From Lysobacterales bacterium (GTDB lineage: Bacteria > Pseudomonadota > Gammaproteobacteria > Xanthomonadales > Xanthomonadaceae): a DNA stretch of 64,000 bases. The DNA lies in contig JADCRD010000001.1 of the NCBI GenBank assembly GCA_014946745.1, positions 620,001 to 684,000 on the forward strand, in the 5' to 3' direction. Position numbers and translations under genes: made by a program. Shown piece after piece: positions 1 to 8,558 of this stretch (position 1 is its first letter; the number at the start of each line of letters is the position of its first letter). A model generated the notes under the pieces. It ran no database searches. It was not told the origin of the DNA and saw nothing but the letters and a program-made list of their open reading frames with translations.

Positions 1-321
1 GCGGGCTTTGACCCGGAAGTCGAAGGCCACGCCGCGCAGAATCAGCGCGATCAGCATGATCGTCACCGGCAGGTAGAGCGAACTCAGGATCACCCCGTGC
101 GCCATTGGGAACGCGATCAGCAGGATGCCCACGCCCAGCACCAGCCAGGTTTCGTTGGCGTCCCAGAAGGGCCCGATCGAGGCGATCATCGTGTCTTTCT
201 GCGCGTCGTCACCGCCGGGCAGCAGGATGCCGACGCCGAGGTCGAAGCCGTCCAGCACGACATAGGCCAGCATGGCGAGCCCCATCAGGGCGAGGAAGAT
301 TTCCGGCAGCCAGGCGCTCAT
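1..321 (-). CDS. cydB: Cytochrome bd-type quinol oxidase subunit II, 5' part only
   Basis: Partial gene: 107 N-terminal residues are in the window and the rest runs off the left edge. The protein begins MSAWLPEIFLALMGLAMLAY and carries the subunit II signatures GFDLGVG (first helix end) and WDANETWL. Three hydrophobic segments are visible. With CydA it forms the membrane quinol:O2 oxidoreductase that reduces oxygen at high affinity without pumping protons. The ATG overlaps the cydA stop as ATGA, so the two are translationally coupled. The assignment is firm; whether it is a CydB or CioB subtype cannot be told from this fragment. Confidence 0.95.
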   Translation of the reverse strand, partial: MSAWLPEIFLALMGLAMLAYVVLDGFDLGVGILLPGGDDAQKDTMIASIGPFWDANETWLVLGVGILLIAFPMAHGVILSSLYLPVTIMLIALILRGVAFDFRVKAR

Positions 322-1682
322 GCGCGCACTCCTTCGTGGGCTTGGCCCTCGGGCAGGACACCGATGCCGCTGTCCAGCTCGCCCTTCGAGGCCTTGTGCA
401 TCAGGTGGAACAGCACGCTGATGTAGGCCACCAGCAGAACGGCATAGATCGACAGGTACAGGCCGAGGCTGATGCCGATCAAGGGCGCCGGCACGGTCGA
501 GGCCGCATCCGCCGTGCTCAGCACGCCGTAGACCACCCAGGGCTGGCGGCCGATCTCGGTGACGTACCAGCCGGCCAGCGTCGCCACCCAGCCCGCGAAG
601 GTCATGCCGACCAGCGCGCGCAGCAGCCAGCGCGCGGGTTCGCCGCGGCGCTTCAGCTGCCAGACGCCCAGCCAGCTCACCGCCAGCATGAGCATGCCGA
701 TGCCCACCATCACCCGGAACGACCAGAACACCGGCGCCACTGGCGGGTGATGCTCGAATTCGTTCAGGCCCTTCACTTCACCGTCGAGCTCATGGGTGAG
801 GATCAGGCTGGCGAGCTTGGGTATCTGGATCTCGTAGTGGTTGGTGCGATTCTCCTCATCGGGCAGGGCGAACAGCCGCAGACCCGCGCCGCGCTCGGTT
901 TCCCAGATGCCTTCCATCGCCGCGACCTTGGCCGGCTGGTGCTCCAGCGTGTTCAGACCGTGCAGGTCGCCGGCCAGGATCTGCAGCGGGATCAGCACCG
1001 CGCCCAGCACCAGACCCGTGCGCAGCGTGGCCTGCACTTCGGCGCTGGCATCACCGCGCAGCCGACGCCAGGCCGACAGTCCAGCGACGAGGAAGGCCAC
1101 GGTCAGGCCCGAGGCCAGCAGCATGTGGCTCAGGCGATACGGAAACGAGGGGTTGAAGACGATTGCCGCCCAGTCGGTCGGGTGCGCTTGGCCGTCGATC
1201 ATCTCGAAGCCGACCGGGGTCTGCATCCACGAGTTCAGCACCAGAATCCAGAACGCCGACAGCGTGGTGCCGAAGGCGACCAGGAAGGTGGCCAGCGTAT
1301 GCACGCGATCCGACACGCGGCCCTGGCCAAACAGCATGATCCCGAGGAAGGCGGCCTCCAGGAAAAATGCGGTCAGCACCTCATAGCCCAGAAGCGGGCC
1401 GGCGATGTTGCCCACGCGCTCCATGAAGCCCGGCCAGTTGGTGCCGAACTGGAAGCTCATGGTGATACCGCTGACCACACCCAGCGCAAACGACAGCGCG
1501 AAAACCTTCACCCAGGTGCGGTAGGCCGCGTTCCATTTGGCATCACCCGTAGCGCGCCAGCGCAGCTTGAAGAACAGCAGCAGCCAGCCCAGCGCGATGG
1601 TGATGGTGGGGAACAGGATGTGGAAGCTGATGTTGGCCGCAAACTGGATGCGGGCGAGGAGGATCGGGTCGAGGGTGTCCAT
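318..1682 (-). CDS. cydA: Cytochrome bd-type quinol oxidase subunit I
   Basis: 454-residue multi-pass membrane protein, the haem-bearing subunit of a bd-type quinol oxidase. Visible landmarks are the N-terminal helix with haem-ligand His (NISFHILFP, about residue 21), an internal YRLSHMLLAS helix with a second His, the quinol-loop segment KVAAMEGIWETE with its conserved Lys and Glu, and GWYVTEIGRQPW near the C terminus. The protein is shorter than E. coli CydA (about 520) and lacks the long Q-loop insertion, so it belongs to the short-loop group that includes cyanide-insensitive CioA; CioA is therefore an alternative name. It is the first gene of a cydAB unit. The region upstream (to 1988) holds a repeat hairpin and no clear promoter that I can name. 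Confidence 0.95.
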   Translation of the reverse strand: MDTLDPILLARIQFAANISFHILFPTITIALGWLLLFFKLRWRATGDAKWNAAYRTWVKVFALSFALGVVSGITMSFQFGTNWPGFMERVGNIAGPLLGYEVLTAFFLEAAFLGIMLFGQGRVSDRVHTLATFLVAFGTTLSAFWILVLNSWMQTPVGFEMIDGQAHPTDWAAIVFNPSFPYRLSHMLLASGLTVAFLVAGLSAWRRLRGDASAEVQATLRTGLVLGAVLIPLQILAGDLHGLNTLEHQPAKVAAMEGIWETERGAGLRLFALPDEENRTNHYEIQIPKLASLILTHELDGEVKGLNEFEHHPPVAPVFWSFRVMVGIGMLMLAVSWLGVWQLKRRGEPARWLLRALVGMTFAGWVATLAGWYVTEIGRQPWVVYGVLSTADAASTVPAPLIGISLGLYLSIYAVLLVAYISVLFHLMHKASKGELDSGIGVLPEGQAHEGVRA

Positions 1683-1763
1683 TTTTGGAGCCGGGATTCG
1701 GGATTGGTAATTCGGGATTCGTTAGAGCGCGCTTGCCGCAAGCCCTAAACTTCTCGATCTGAG

Positions 1764-1786
1764 CCCCTCTCCCATCGGGAGAGGGG
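1764..1786. repeat. CT-rich perfect hairpin in the cydA upstream gap
   Basis: In the 306-bp gap between cydA and the GbsR-like gene, a 10-bp perfect stem (CCCCTCTCCC, loop ATC, GGGAGAGGGG) is followed by further GGGAGAGGG-type sequence. Similar CT/GA-rich tracts recur near 59731 and 59968, so this is probably a dispersed repeat rather than a terminator: it has no T tract. Between 1690 and 1721 there is also a short direct repeat of a GGGATTCG-like unit. I see no gene in this gap. Confidence 0.6.
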
Positions 1787-1988
1787 TTGGGGAGAGGGCC
1801 GGGTGTTCGCAGGCGGTTGTGGTGGCGGGCCTGGCACTCATCTAAGCGTTCGCGCTTTCCATCCGTATTGGGAAAGCGCGCTTGGCCTAGCTGCGACATT
1901 CAGAAGTCGGCCAACAGCCGCGTGCGACCGAGCGAAGGTGGGGGTGGGGGGGCAGGTGTTCGCAGTCCGCAGTGACCCAGCGCTCTGT

Positions 1989-2606
1989 TCAGTCCACCGC
2001 CTTCAACGCACGCTCACCCGGTTCAGGCGGCGCTTTCGCTTCGGGCTCGCTGCGGCGGCCGCCGCCCAGCACGCGCTCCTTCAGCTCCAGCAGCTTGACC
2101 ACCTTGCTGCCCAGGCCCATCAGGCTCTGCAGCGTGTCGGGCGAGAGCTTGCGCACTTCGGCGAACCAGTCGGTGATCTGCTCGATGAGCTCATGCATCT
2201 TGCGCATGCGCTCCTGCGCGTAGGCGTCCTCGACGCCGCCCGCGGGTTCGAGCAGGGCATCGCGCAGCATCGACAGGGTCGGGTCGACTTCGCGGCGCTG
2301 GCGCTCTTCCGCGAGCGTCTTGAAGATCTGCCAGACGTCCTCGGGCGCCGAGTAGAAGTCGCGGCGGTCGCCGGGGTGGTGTTCGAGTTTCACCAGCCGC
2401 CAGCTCTGCAGCTCCTTCAGACCCATGCTGACGTTGCTGCGCGACACGCCGAGCTTTTCGACGATGTCGTCGGCGGTCTGCGCCTCGCGGCTGACGTAGA
2501 GCAGGGCGTAGATCTGCCCGACCGTGCGGTTGATGCCCCAACGGCTGCCCATCTCGCCGAAGTGCAGTACGAAGGACTGGGAAAGCGGGGGGAGGTTCAT
2601 CGCCAT
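1989..2606 (-). CDS. GbsR/MarR-family winged-helix transcriptional regulator
   Basis: 205 residues from the ATG at 2606; a start at 2600 is equally possible and an upstream extension to 2858 looks non-coding. The family pattern is clear: SFVLHFGEMGSRWGINRTVG, then a helix-turn-helix and wing (TADDIVEKLGVSRSNVSMGL, SWRLVKLEHHPGDRRDFYS), then a helical dimerisation tail. GbsR-type proteins are small dimeric repressors that often respond to osmolytes or other small ligands; the ligand here is unknown. It is co-oriented with cydAB but 306 bp away from cydA, so control of the oxidase is possible, not shown. A perfect 17-bp palindrome lies 14 bp before the start codon, which suggests autoregulation. 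Confidence 0.85.
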   Translation of the reverse strand: MAMNLPPLSQSFVLHFGEMGSRWGINRTVGQIYALLYVSREAQTADDIVEKLGVSRSNVSMGLKELQSWRLVKLEHHPGDRRDFYSAPEDVWQIFKTLAEERQRREVDPTLSMLRDALLEPAGGVEDAYAQERMRKMHELIEQITDWFAEVRKLSPDTLQSLMGLGSKVVKLLELKERVLGGGRRSEPEAKAPPEPGERALKAVD

Positions 2607-2619
2607 CTCCGAAGTTTCA

Positions 2620-2636
2620 GTAATTTCTGAAATTAC
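2620..2636. promoter_or_regulatory. Perfect 17-bp palindrome, candidate GbsR-like operator
   Basis: GTAATTTC-T-GAAATTAC reads as a perfect inverted repeat with one central base. It is AT-rich in an otherwise GC-rich stretch and ends 13 bp before the ATG at 2606 of the divergently read regulator gene. That position fits an autorepression operator covering the promoter or ribosome-binding region. Binding by the adjacent protein is inference. Confidence 0.65.
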
Positions 2637-2952
2637 GGGCGCGATGATTCCTCCGTGCGCGTGAGCCCCCGGTGAATGAGGGGGCGGCCCCAGAAGGCCT
2701 GTATGCCCGAGCGCGGAATCCAGGCTCCATCCGGGCAGCGCGCTCGCAGTTGGCGCCCCGGCGACAGTTGCTCGTCGTCTGCCTTGAGGGCTGTTGAGCG
2801 CGGCCGAAGCCCGATTCGCACGTGGCGGCAGCGCGCCAGTCCTGTCTGCAGCAGGCAAGTCGCGGGATCTGCGGCGGTGCTCGCCGCGCTACGGAATCCT
2901 GAAGTCCGCGGTGCGGCAGTCGGCGCGAACTGGCTCGCTATACTCCGCCGCC
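2637..2952. other. Intergenic region, no gene seen
   Basis: This divergent spacer separates the regulator from the three-gene operon on the plus strand. Short open frames here have no recognisable protein content. It presumably carries the promoter for the gene at 2953, but I could not pick a convincing -35/-10 pair. Confidence 0.5.
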
Positions 2953-3414
2953 ATGAATGAATCCCTGTTTGAACCTTCACTGCAGCAGGTGCGCACCGAG
3001 CGCCCCTTGTACTCGACTACGACCCTCTTCATGTCCGCGTTCTTCGGCGGCGCCCTGGGGGGCGTCATCGTCTTCGCGGTCAATGCCTGGCGCGGCTCGC
3101 GTCTCGCGCGAGACAGCGTTTGGATCGTTCTCGCTGCGGCTTTCGCCCTGGGCCTGCCCTTCCTGATGCTGGCGGCGCTTCCGGAGGTCAACAGCGGCAC
3201 CGGCCGGATCCTGATGCGGGGACTGGCGCTGTTGCTGGCCGGCGCCCTGTACCTGCGGCATCGGCACCTGTTCCGCGCGCAGGACCTGTTCGCCGCACGC
3301 CGCCCCAACGGCTGGCCGCTCGGGCTTGCCGCGATCGCGATCGCCTTCGTGGTCGGCCTGCTGACCAGCGAGGCGGCGCAGAACCTGCTGGGATCGACCG
3401 CGGAGGGCGCATGA
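2953..3414 (+). CDS. Small inner-membrane protein of unknown function, operon with TPR and AAA+ genes
   Basis: 153 residues from the ATG at 2953 (MNESLFEPSLQQ); a longer frame starts further upstream but its extra residues look like non-coding sequence. Three or four hydrophobic segments are visible (about residues 27-44, 52-72, 80-95 and 122-143), with a basic loop HRHLFRAQDLFAARR between the last two. I do not recognise a family. Its stop overlaps the next start as ATGA, and the TPR protein that follows overlaps an AAA+ ATPase, so the three are very likely one transcript and may form one membrane-associated complex. Confidence 0.75.
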   Translation: MNESLFEPSLQQVRTERPLYSTTTLFMSAFFGGALGGVIVFAVNAWRGSRLARDSVWIVLAAAFALGLPFLMLAALPEVNSGTGRILMRGLALLLAGALYLRHRHLFRAQDLFAARRPNGWPLGLAAIAIAFVVGLLTSEAAQNLLGSTAEGA

Positions 3415-4286
3415 ACGCCCCCGGCGAACTCGCCTTCGAGGCGCATCGGTGGATGGAGCGCGGGCAGTGGCAGCGCGCTCGCGACGCATTGAGGCGCGGG
3501 CTGGCAGAGGCGCCTGACGACCTCGACCTGCTCTACGCGCGGGCGCGGCTGGATTTCCTGAGCGAGAGCGGCACCGCCCTGGACAGTGCCGAGGAGGTGC
3601 TGGCGCTCGCGCCCGAGCACGCCGGTGCCCGTCTGCTGCGGGCGCGCATCCTTGCCGAGCACGGGCGCCATGCCGAGGCGGAAAGAGGCTTGCTCGAACT
3701 TCTACGCACCTCTCCGCAGGACAGCGAGTTGCTCTGCCACTACGCGTTCCTGCTGCTGCGCGCCGGACAGCTGGCCAAGGCTCGCGCGCTGGCGAGTGAA
3801 GCGGCCCGGATCGCGCCCGAGGATCTGCTGGTGCTGTCGACGCTGGCGCTGTTGGACCTGGCGGAAGGACGAACGCCGCGCGACATGGGTGCGCTCGGCA
3901 AGATGCTCGACCTGTATCCCGAGGCCGAATCCACCCTCCGCACCCTCGCGTTCACTCTCGCCGAACGCATGCAGCTGGGCGCCGCCCGCGAGGCTGCTGC
4001 CCTGCTGGTGCGGCGCAACCCGAACGACGCCGATGTCGTCCGCTTGGCGGCGCACATCGCCTATCTCAGCCACTGGAGCATGCGCCCGCTGTATCCGATC
4101 CTGCGCTGGGGCTGGGCGGGCAGCTTCGGGCTGTATGGCGGCTTCATCGCCCTCAACACGCTGGGCCGCGGCGTGCTGCCTGCGCCGCTGCTGTTCGCGG
4201 TCTCTCTGGCGTGGATCAGCTACGCCCTCTACAGCTGGGTCTACCCGCCGATCTTGAAGCGGCGTCGCTTCCCGGAGCTTCTCTGA
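3411..4286 (+). CDS. TPR-repeat protein with C-terminal membrane segments
   Basis: 291 residues. The first two thirds are helical repeats of TPR type (for example RDALRRGLAEAPDDLDLLYA, SAEEVLALAPEHAGARLLRA, AERGLLELLRTSPQDSELLC), that is, a scaffold for protein-protein contacts. The last 70 residues hold two hydrophobic segments (around FGLYGGFIALNTLGRGVLPA and LLFAVSLAWISYALYSWVY) and a basic end (KRRRF), so the protein is probably anchored in the inner membrane with its repeats in the cytoplasm. It overlaps both neighbours (ATGA before, TGATG after). Its role is probably to hold the membrane protein and the ATPase together; this is inference from context. Confidence 0.8.
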   Translation: MNAPGELAFEAHRWMERGQWQRARDALRRGLAEAPDDLDLLYARARLDFLSESGTALDSAEEVLALAPEHAGARLLRARILAEHGRHAEAERGLLELLRTSPQDSELLCHYAFLLLRAGQLAKARALASEAARIAPEDLLVLSTLALLDLAEGRTPRDMGALGKMLDLYPEAESTLRTLAFTLAERMQLGAAREAAALLVRRNPNDADVVRLAAHIAYLSHWSMRPLYPILRWGWAGSFGLYGGFIALNTLGRGVLPAPLLFAVSLAWISYALYSWVYPPILKRRRFPELL

Positions 4287-5527
4287 TGGATACGCCGCCG
4301 AACGAGCGCGCCACGCTCGAAGCCGCACTGCTCAGTGCCCCCTTCGATGCGCGCCTGCGGATGCGCTATGCGCAGGCCCTGCTGGATGAGGCCGCCTTCG
4401 AATCAGCGCGCCACCAGTTCGAGCTGTGCGCGCAGGCTGATGCCTCGGCCGCACCGCTGCTGGGACAGGCGCGTGCGCTTCTGGCGCTTGGCGACGTCAA
4501 CAGCGCCCGCGATGCCTACGCGAAGGCCCGCGGTCGCGAGGGCTTCGAAACGCTGGCAGCGCTCGAAGCGCCGACGCCGGAACGGCCGGCGCGACCGCGT
4601 CTCGGTCTGGTCGAGGCCAGCGGTGAGATCCGCGAGGTGTCGGTTGAACCCGCCGAGGTCGAGCATGAGACCCCGGCGCGTTTCGCCGATGTCGCCGGCC
4701 TCGACGACCTCAAGAAGTCACTGCGCCTGCAGATCATCGAGCCCTTCCGCAATCCGGGCTTGTTCGCCCGGTTTCGCAAGTCGGCCGGCGGCGGCGTGAT
4801 GCTGTACGGGCCGCCCGGCTGCGGCAAGACCTTGATCGCGCGCGCCCTGGCCGGCGAAGTCGGCGGCAGCTTCATCAGCGTCGGCGTCTCCGAGGTGGTG
4901 AGCATGTGGTTCGGCGAAAGTGAGGAGCAGCTCGCCGACGTGTTTGCGCGGGCGCGCGCGCAGCGGCCCTGCGTGCTGTTCTTCGACGAATTGGACGCGC
5001 TGGCCTACGCGCGCGCCAAAGCGAGTTCCGAGCACAGCCGTCGCATCGTCAACGAGTTCCTGACCCAGCTCGACGGCGTCCTCAGCCAGAACCGCGATGT
5101 GCTCGTGCTGGCGGCCAGCAACATGCCCTGGGACGTCGACTCGGCGATGAAGCGCAGCGGTCGCTTCGCCCGACAGGTGTTCGTGCCGCCGCCGGACCTG
5201 GTCGCGCGCGTGCACATGTTCAATCTGAAGCTCGACGGTGTGCCGACGGAAGCGCTGGATGTCGGCGCGCTTGCGAAGGCAACGCCGTTCTACTCGGGCG
5301 CGGATATCGAGGGGCTGATCGATCTGGCCAAGGAGCGCGTGATCGCGCACGCCATCGACAACGGCGTCGAACGTCCGCTGCGACAGCAGGACCTGCTACA
5401 GGCCGTGCAGGAGTACGCCGCCAGCACCCTGGAATGGCTGCGCACCGCGCGCAATCTGGTGCGCTACGGCGGCGATGGCGGCTACCGCGAGCTGGAGCAG
5501 TACCTGAAGCTGCACAAGCTGATCTGA
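4286..5527 (+). CDS. AAA+ ATPase with N-terminal TPR-like region
   Basis: 413 residues. Residues 1-90 are TPR-like helices; from about 130 a classical AAA module begins (FADVAGLDDLKKSLRLQIIE), with Walker A GPPGCGKT (175-182), a pore-loop-like VVSMWFGESEEQ, Walker B LFFDELDAL (231-239) and a second region of homology ending in KRSGRFARQVFVPP with the arginine residues expected of an active hexameric ATPase. It resembles the single AAA module of CDC48/FtsH-type remodelling ATPases but has no protease domain. The start overlaps the preceding stop (TGATG). Probable role: ATP-driven remodelling of a protein complex together with the two upstream membrane partners. Substrate unknown. Confidence 0.88.
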   Translation: MDTPPNERATLEAALLSAPFDARLRMRYAQALLDEAAFESARHQFELCAQADASAAPLLGQARALLALGDVNSARDAYAKARGREGFETLAALEAPTPERPARPRLGLVEASGEIREVSVEPAEVEHETPARFADVAGLDDLKKSLRLQIIEPFRNPGLFARFRKSAGGGVMLYGPPGCGKTLIARALAGEVGGSFISVGVSEVVSMWFGESEEQLADVFARARAQRPCVLFFDELDALAYARAKASSEHSRRIVNEFLTQLDGVLSQNRDVLVLAASNMPWDVDSAMKRSGRFARQVFVPPPDLVARVHMFNLKLDGVPTEALDVGALAKATPFYSGADIEGLIDLAKERVIAHAIDNGVERPLRQQDLLQAVQEYAASTLEWLRTARNLVRYGGDGGYRELEQYLKLHKLI

Positions 5528-5584
5528 GTCATTTCCGCCACATCTCGGATGTGTTCGGAGGGCAGGTCGAGTGGATCGTGGATT

Positions 5585-5621
5585 CGTAGGTTGGGCCGCG
5601 CTGCGCTTGGCCCAACCTACG
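5585..5621. repeat. REP-like hairpin between convergent genes
   Basis: A perfect 13-bp inverted repeat (CGTAGGTTGGGCC ... GGCCCAACCTACG) with an 11-nt loop sits between the AAA+ gene and the convergent fadJ-like gene. A degenerate copy lies at 62983-63017. Elements of this shape are common intergenic repeats in proteobacteria. It could act as a bidirectional transcription stop, but it has no T tract. Confidence 0.7.
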
Positions 5622-5633
5622 CTACGAAGGGCA

Positions 5634-7676
5634 TCAACCCGCGATCAGCGCATCCCAGCCCGGCCGCGGGCTAAAGCGTGGGCCGTGGCGGCCGGCGAGC
5701 TGTTCCAGGCGGGTCTTCAGTTTGGCTGCGCCCTCGGCGCGCGCGTACTGGATCGGGCCGCCGCGGAAGGGCGCGAAGCCGGTGCCGAAGATCACGCCGG
5801 CATCCAGCAGGTCGGCATCGGCGACCACGCCCTCATGCAGGCAGGCCACCGCCTCGTTGACGAAGGCCAGCACCAAGCGATCGGTGAGGTCTTCCGGTGC
5901 CTTGTAGTCTTTCGGCACCTCAGGCTTTTTGGCGCGGCCATTTTCCCAGGTATAGAAGCCCTGGCCGTCCTTGCGGCCGCGCTTGCCCGAGGCCAGCAGG
6001 CCGTCGAGCCCGCTGGGAATTGGCAGGTTCAGGAACTCGGCCATGATCTTGCCGACGCTTGCAGCGACATCCAGACCCACGGTGTCGGCCAGTTCGATCG
6101 GTCCCATCGGCATGCCGAAGGCCAGCGCCGCCTTGTCGATGACCGGGCCAGGCACGCCTTCGCTGTACAGCGTCATCGCTTCGAGCAGGTAGGGCATCAG
6201 GATGCGGTTGACCAGGAAGCCCGGGGTGCCCGCGACCGGCACCGGCAGCTTGTCGATGGCGCGGCAGAAGGCGGCGAGGCGGCGCTCGGTTTCGGCGTCC
6301 ATGCCGTCGTGCCGGACGATCTCCACCAGCGGCATCATCGCCACCGGGTTGAAGAAGTGCAAGCCGGCGAACTGTGCCGGACGCTTGAGTTCTGAACGCA
6401 GGTCCGTGAGGGGGATCGACGAGGTGTTGGATGTCAGCAGGCTGCCCTCGGGCAGGCTCTCCTCGACCTTGGCGTACAGCGCGCGCTTCGCGTCGAGGTT
6501 CTCGAAGATGGCTTCGATCACCAGATCCGCTTTGGCCACGCCAGCGCCTTCGACATCGGCGCGCAGACGCGCGATGGCACCCGCGCGCTTGTCTTCGCGC
6601 TTGATCTTCTTCTCGTAGAACGTGTGGGCGCGTGCGATGGCCGGCTGGATCTGCTCCAGCGAGCGGTCCTGCAGGGTGGTCTCGAAGCCGCGCAGCGCGC
6701 TCCAGGCGGCGATGTCGCCGCCCATCACGCCGGCGCCGATGACGTGCACGTGCTTGATGTCGTGCGCCCTGCCGCCCAGGCCCTTCAAGCGTTCCTGCAG
6801 AAAGTAGACACGCACGAGGTTCTGCGCAGTCGGCGTGCCGGCGAGCTTGGCCACCGACTTGGCTTCGGCGACCAGGCGCGATTCCACGGGGCCACCGCTG
6901 CGGCGCCAGGTTTCGATCAGCGCGAACGGCGCCGGGTAGTGCGCCTTGCGCGCCTTGCGAGCGACCTGCTTGACCAGCATCGGCGCCAGCGCCTGGCGCA
7001 CCGGCCACCAGTTGGTGGCCCAGGCCGTGAGTCGCTGTTTGAGTGGGCGCTTGATGTCGCGCCTCAACAGACCGAGCGCGGTGTCGAGCAGCACGGCCGG
7101 TTCGCAGGTCTTGTCGACGAGACCGATGGCGCGCGCGTTCGAGGCCGACAGCGCGCGGCCGGTGAGCATCATGTCGAAGGCCGCCGGCGCGCCGACCAAG
7201 GGCGGCAGGCGCACGCTGCCACCCCAGCCCGGATAGATGCCGAGCTTCACTTCGGGCAGGCCGATGCGGGTGCTGTCGTCGGTGCTGGCCACGCGGTAGC
7301 GGCAGGCCAGCGAGAGTTCAGTGCCGCCGCCCATACAGAAACCGTGGATCGCAGCGACCGTGGGGCAGGGCAGCTCGGCCAGCTTCTGGAACACATTCTG
7401 GCCGTAGCGGATTGATTCGAAGACCGTGCCGCGCTCGTGGTAGGTCTTGAACTCGGCGATGTCGGCGCCGGCAACGAAGCCCGAGGGCTTGCCCGAGATC
7501 ACCACCACGCCCTTGGGCTTCTCGATGGCGATGCGCTCCACGAGCTGCTCCAGTTCCTCCAGCACCTCGCGGGCCAGCGTGTTGACGCTTGCCTCGGCGC
7601 GGTCGAAGGTCAGTACCACTACGCGGTCGTCGCGCAGCTCGGGACGCCAGTGCTTGAAGCGCAAGCCGTCGAACAT
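5634..7676 (-). CDS. fadJ: Bifunctional enoyl-CoA hydratase / 3-hydroxyacyl-CoA dehydrogenase
   Basis: 680 residues, the multifunctional alpha subunit of fatty-acid beta-oxidation. The crotonase half has the oxyanion-hole region FVAGADIAEF and the two catalytic Glu contexts CMGGGTELSLACRY and IGLPEVKLGIYPGWGGSVRL. The dehydrogenase half begins with the Rossmann fold HVIGAGVMGGDIAAW, has the Ser/Asn run SNTSSIPLTDL and the catalytic His in GLHFFNPVAMMPLVEIV. It is slightly shorter than E. coli FadJ (714). No thiolase gene lies next to it, so it appears to be a stand-alone FadJ-type enzyme; FadB is the alternative name. It ends 13 bp from a REP-like hairpin. Confidence 0.9.
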   Translation of the reverse strand: MFDGLRFKHWRPELRDDRVVVLTFDRAEASVNTLAREVLEELEQLVERIAIEKPKGVVVISGKPSGFVAGADIAEFKTYHERGTVFESIRYGQNVFQKLAELPCPTVAAIHGFCMGGGTELSLACRYRVASTDDSTRIGLPEVKLGIYPGWGGSVRLPPLVGAPAAFDMMLTGRALSASNARAIGLVDKTCEPAVLLDTALGLLRRDIKRPLKQRLTAWATNWWPVRQALAPMLVKQVARKARKAHYPAPFALIETWRRSGGPVESRLVAEAKSVAKLAGTPTAQNLVRVYFLQERLKGLGGRAHDIKHVHVIGAGVMGGDIAAWSALRGFETTLQDRSLEQIQPAIARAHTFYEKKIKREDKRAGAIARLRADVEGAGVAKADLVIEAIFENLDAKRALYAKVEESLPEGSLLTSNTSSIPLTDLRSELKRPAQFAGLHFFNPVAMMPLVEIVRHDGMDAETERRLAAFCRAIDKLPVPVAGTPGFLVNRILMPYLLEAMTLYSEGVPGPVIDKAALAFGMPMGPIELADTVGLDVAASVGKIMAEFLNLPIPSGLDGLLASGKRGRKDGQGFYTWENGRAKKPEVPKDYKAPEDLTDRLVLAFVNEAVACLHEGVVADADLLDAGVIFGTGFAPFRGGPIQYARAEGAAKLKTRLEQLAGRHGPRFSPRPGWDALIAG

Positions 7677-7800
7677 GGGAATCTCCTGCAGGGGGCGGGC
7701 GCCGGCATGCTAAGCCGCGCCGGCCGCGAAGGGGTCACGTATGATCCGGACTGTGCGCGGGCGCGGTCAATCCGGGCGCGTATGGTGGCCGCGATCGAGT

Positions 7801-7828
7801 GAACTTTCACACTAAACCGGCGGTCGCA
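7801..7828 (+). promoter_or_regulatory. Candidate sigma-E autoregulated promoter of rpoE
   Basis: GAACTT at 7801-7806 matches the -35 element used by RpoE-type sigma factors, and GTCGCA begins 16 bp downstream as a plausible -10. Transcription would then begin near 7835, about 130 bp before the preferred rpoE start at 7965. Autoregulation by RpoE is well known in related bacteria; here it rests on the motif alone. Confidence 0.5.
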
Positions 7829-7964
7829 GGTTGCCATGAACGCCGTCCTCAGCTTCGAAAGCTTGCACTCGCCCGTCTTCCGCCTGCAGGAGACGCCCGC
7901 GCCCGCCGCCCCGCGCGCCGACACCCCCGCGCGAACAGAACAACAACAGGGAGAGCGGCCCCGG

Positions 7965-8558
7965 ATGGCCGAAAACGAAATTGACTACGACCTCGTGCGT
8001 CGGGTGCAGGCCGGCGACAAGCGCGCTTTTGATCTGCTGGTTCGCAAGTACCAGCACAAGCTGGTCAGCGTGATCTCGCGCTACATCAATGACTGGAGCG
8101 AGTGCCAGGACGTCGCCCAGGAGAGCTTCATCCGCGCCTATCGCGCACTGGGCAACTTTCGCGGTGACGCCCAGTTCTACACCTGGCTGTACAAGATCGC
8201 GGTCAACACCGCCAAGAACCACCTGGTGTCGAAGGGCCGGCGGCCGCCGACTGACGACGTCGACGCCTCGGATGCCGTGCAGTACGACGGCGGCACTTGG
8301 CTGCGCGATGTCGACACGCCGGAGCAGGAACTGGCCCGGCAAGAGATCGAGCGCACCGTCGCCGAGACGGTTGAGGCCCTGCCCGAAGAACTGCGGATCG
8401 CCATCACCCTGCGCGAGGTCGATGGCCTGAGCTACGAAGAGATCGCCCAGACCATGGGCTGCCCCATCGGCACCGTGCGTTCGCGGATCTTCCGCGCCCG
8501 TGATGCCATCGACCAGAAACTGCGCCCGCTGATGGGCGCCGAGCGAGTCCGCCCATGA
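7965..8558 (+). CDS. rpoE: Extracytoplasmic-function sigma factor RpoE/AlgU
   Basis: 197 residues from the ATG at 7965. An in-frame ATG at 7836 would add 43 low-complexity residues; 7965 is preferred because it gives the usual family length, has a purine-rich AGGGAGAG upstream, and lies well downstream of the candidate promoter. Region 2 is clear (FDLLVRKYQHKLVSVISRYI, SECQDVAQESFIRAYRAL, FYTWLYKIAVNTAKNHL) and region 4 follows (LPEELRIAITLREVDGLSYE, IGTVRSRIFRARDAIDQKL). It directs the envelope-stress response. The stop overlaps the rseA start (ATGA), and rseC and a DegP protease follow, an arrangement known from Lysobacterales and pseudomonads. Confidence 0.93.
   Translation: MAENEIDYDLVRRVQAGDKRAFDLLVRKYQHKLVSVISRYINDWSECQDVAQESFIRAYRALGNFRGDAQFYTWLYKIAVNTAKNHLVSKGRRPPTDDVDASDAVQYDGGTWLRDVDTPEQELARQEIERTVAETVEALPEELRIAITLREVDGLSYEEIAQTMGCPIGTVRSRIFRARDAIDQKLRPLMGAERVRP

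Noticed and set aside
5585-5621. A classical rho-independent terminator
   Set aside because: The hairpin has no T tract and a related copy lies at 62983 away from any gene end, so a REP-like repeat is more likely, though termination is not excluded.
7836-7964. An N-terminal extension of RpoE
   Set aside because: The 43 extra residues are Pro/Ala-rich with no family match, and the ATG would sit at the likely transcription start.
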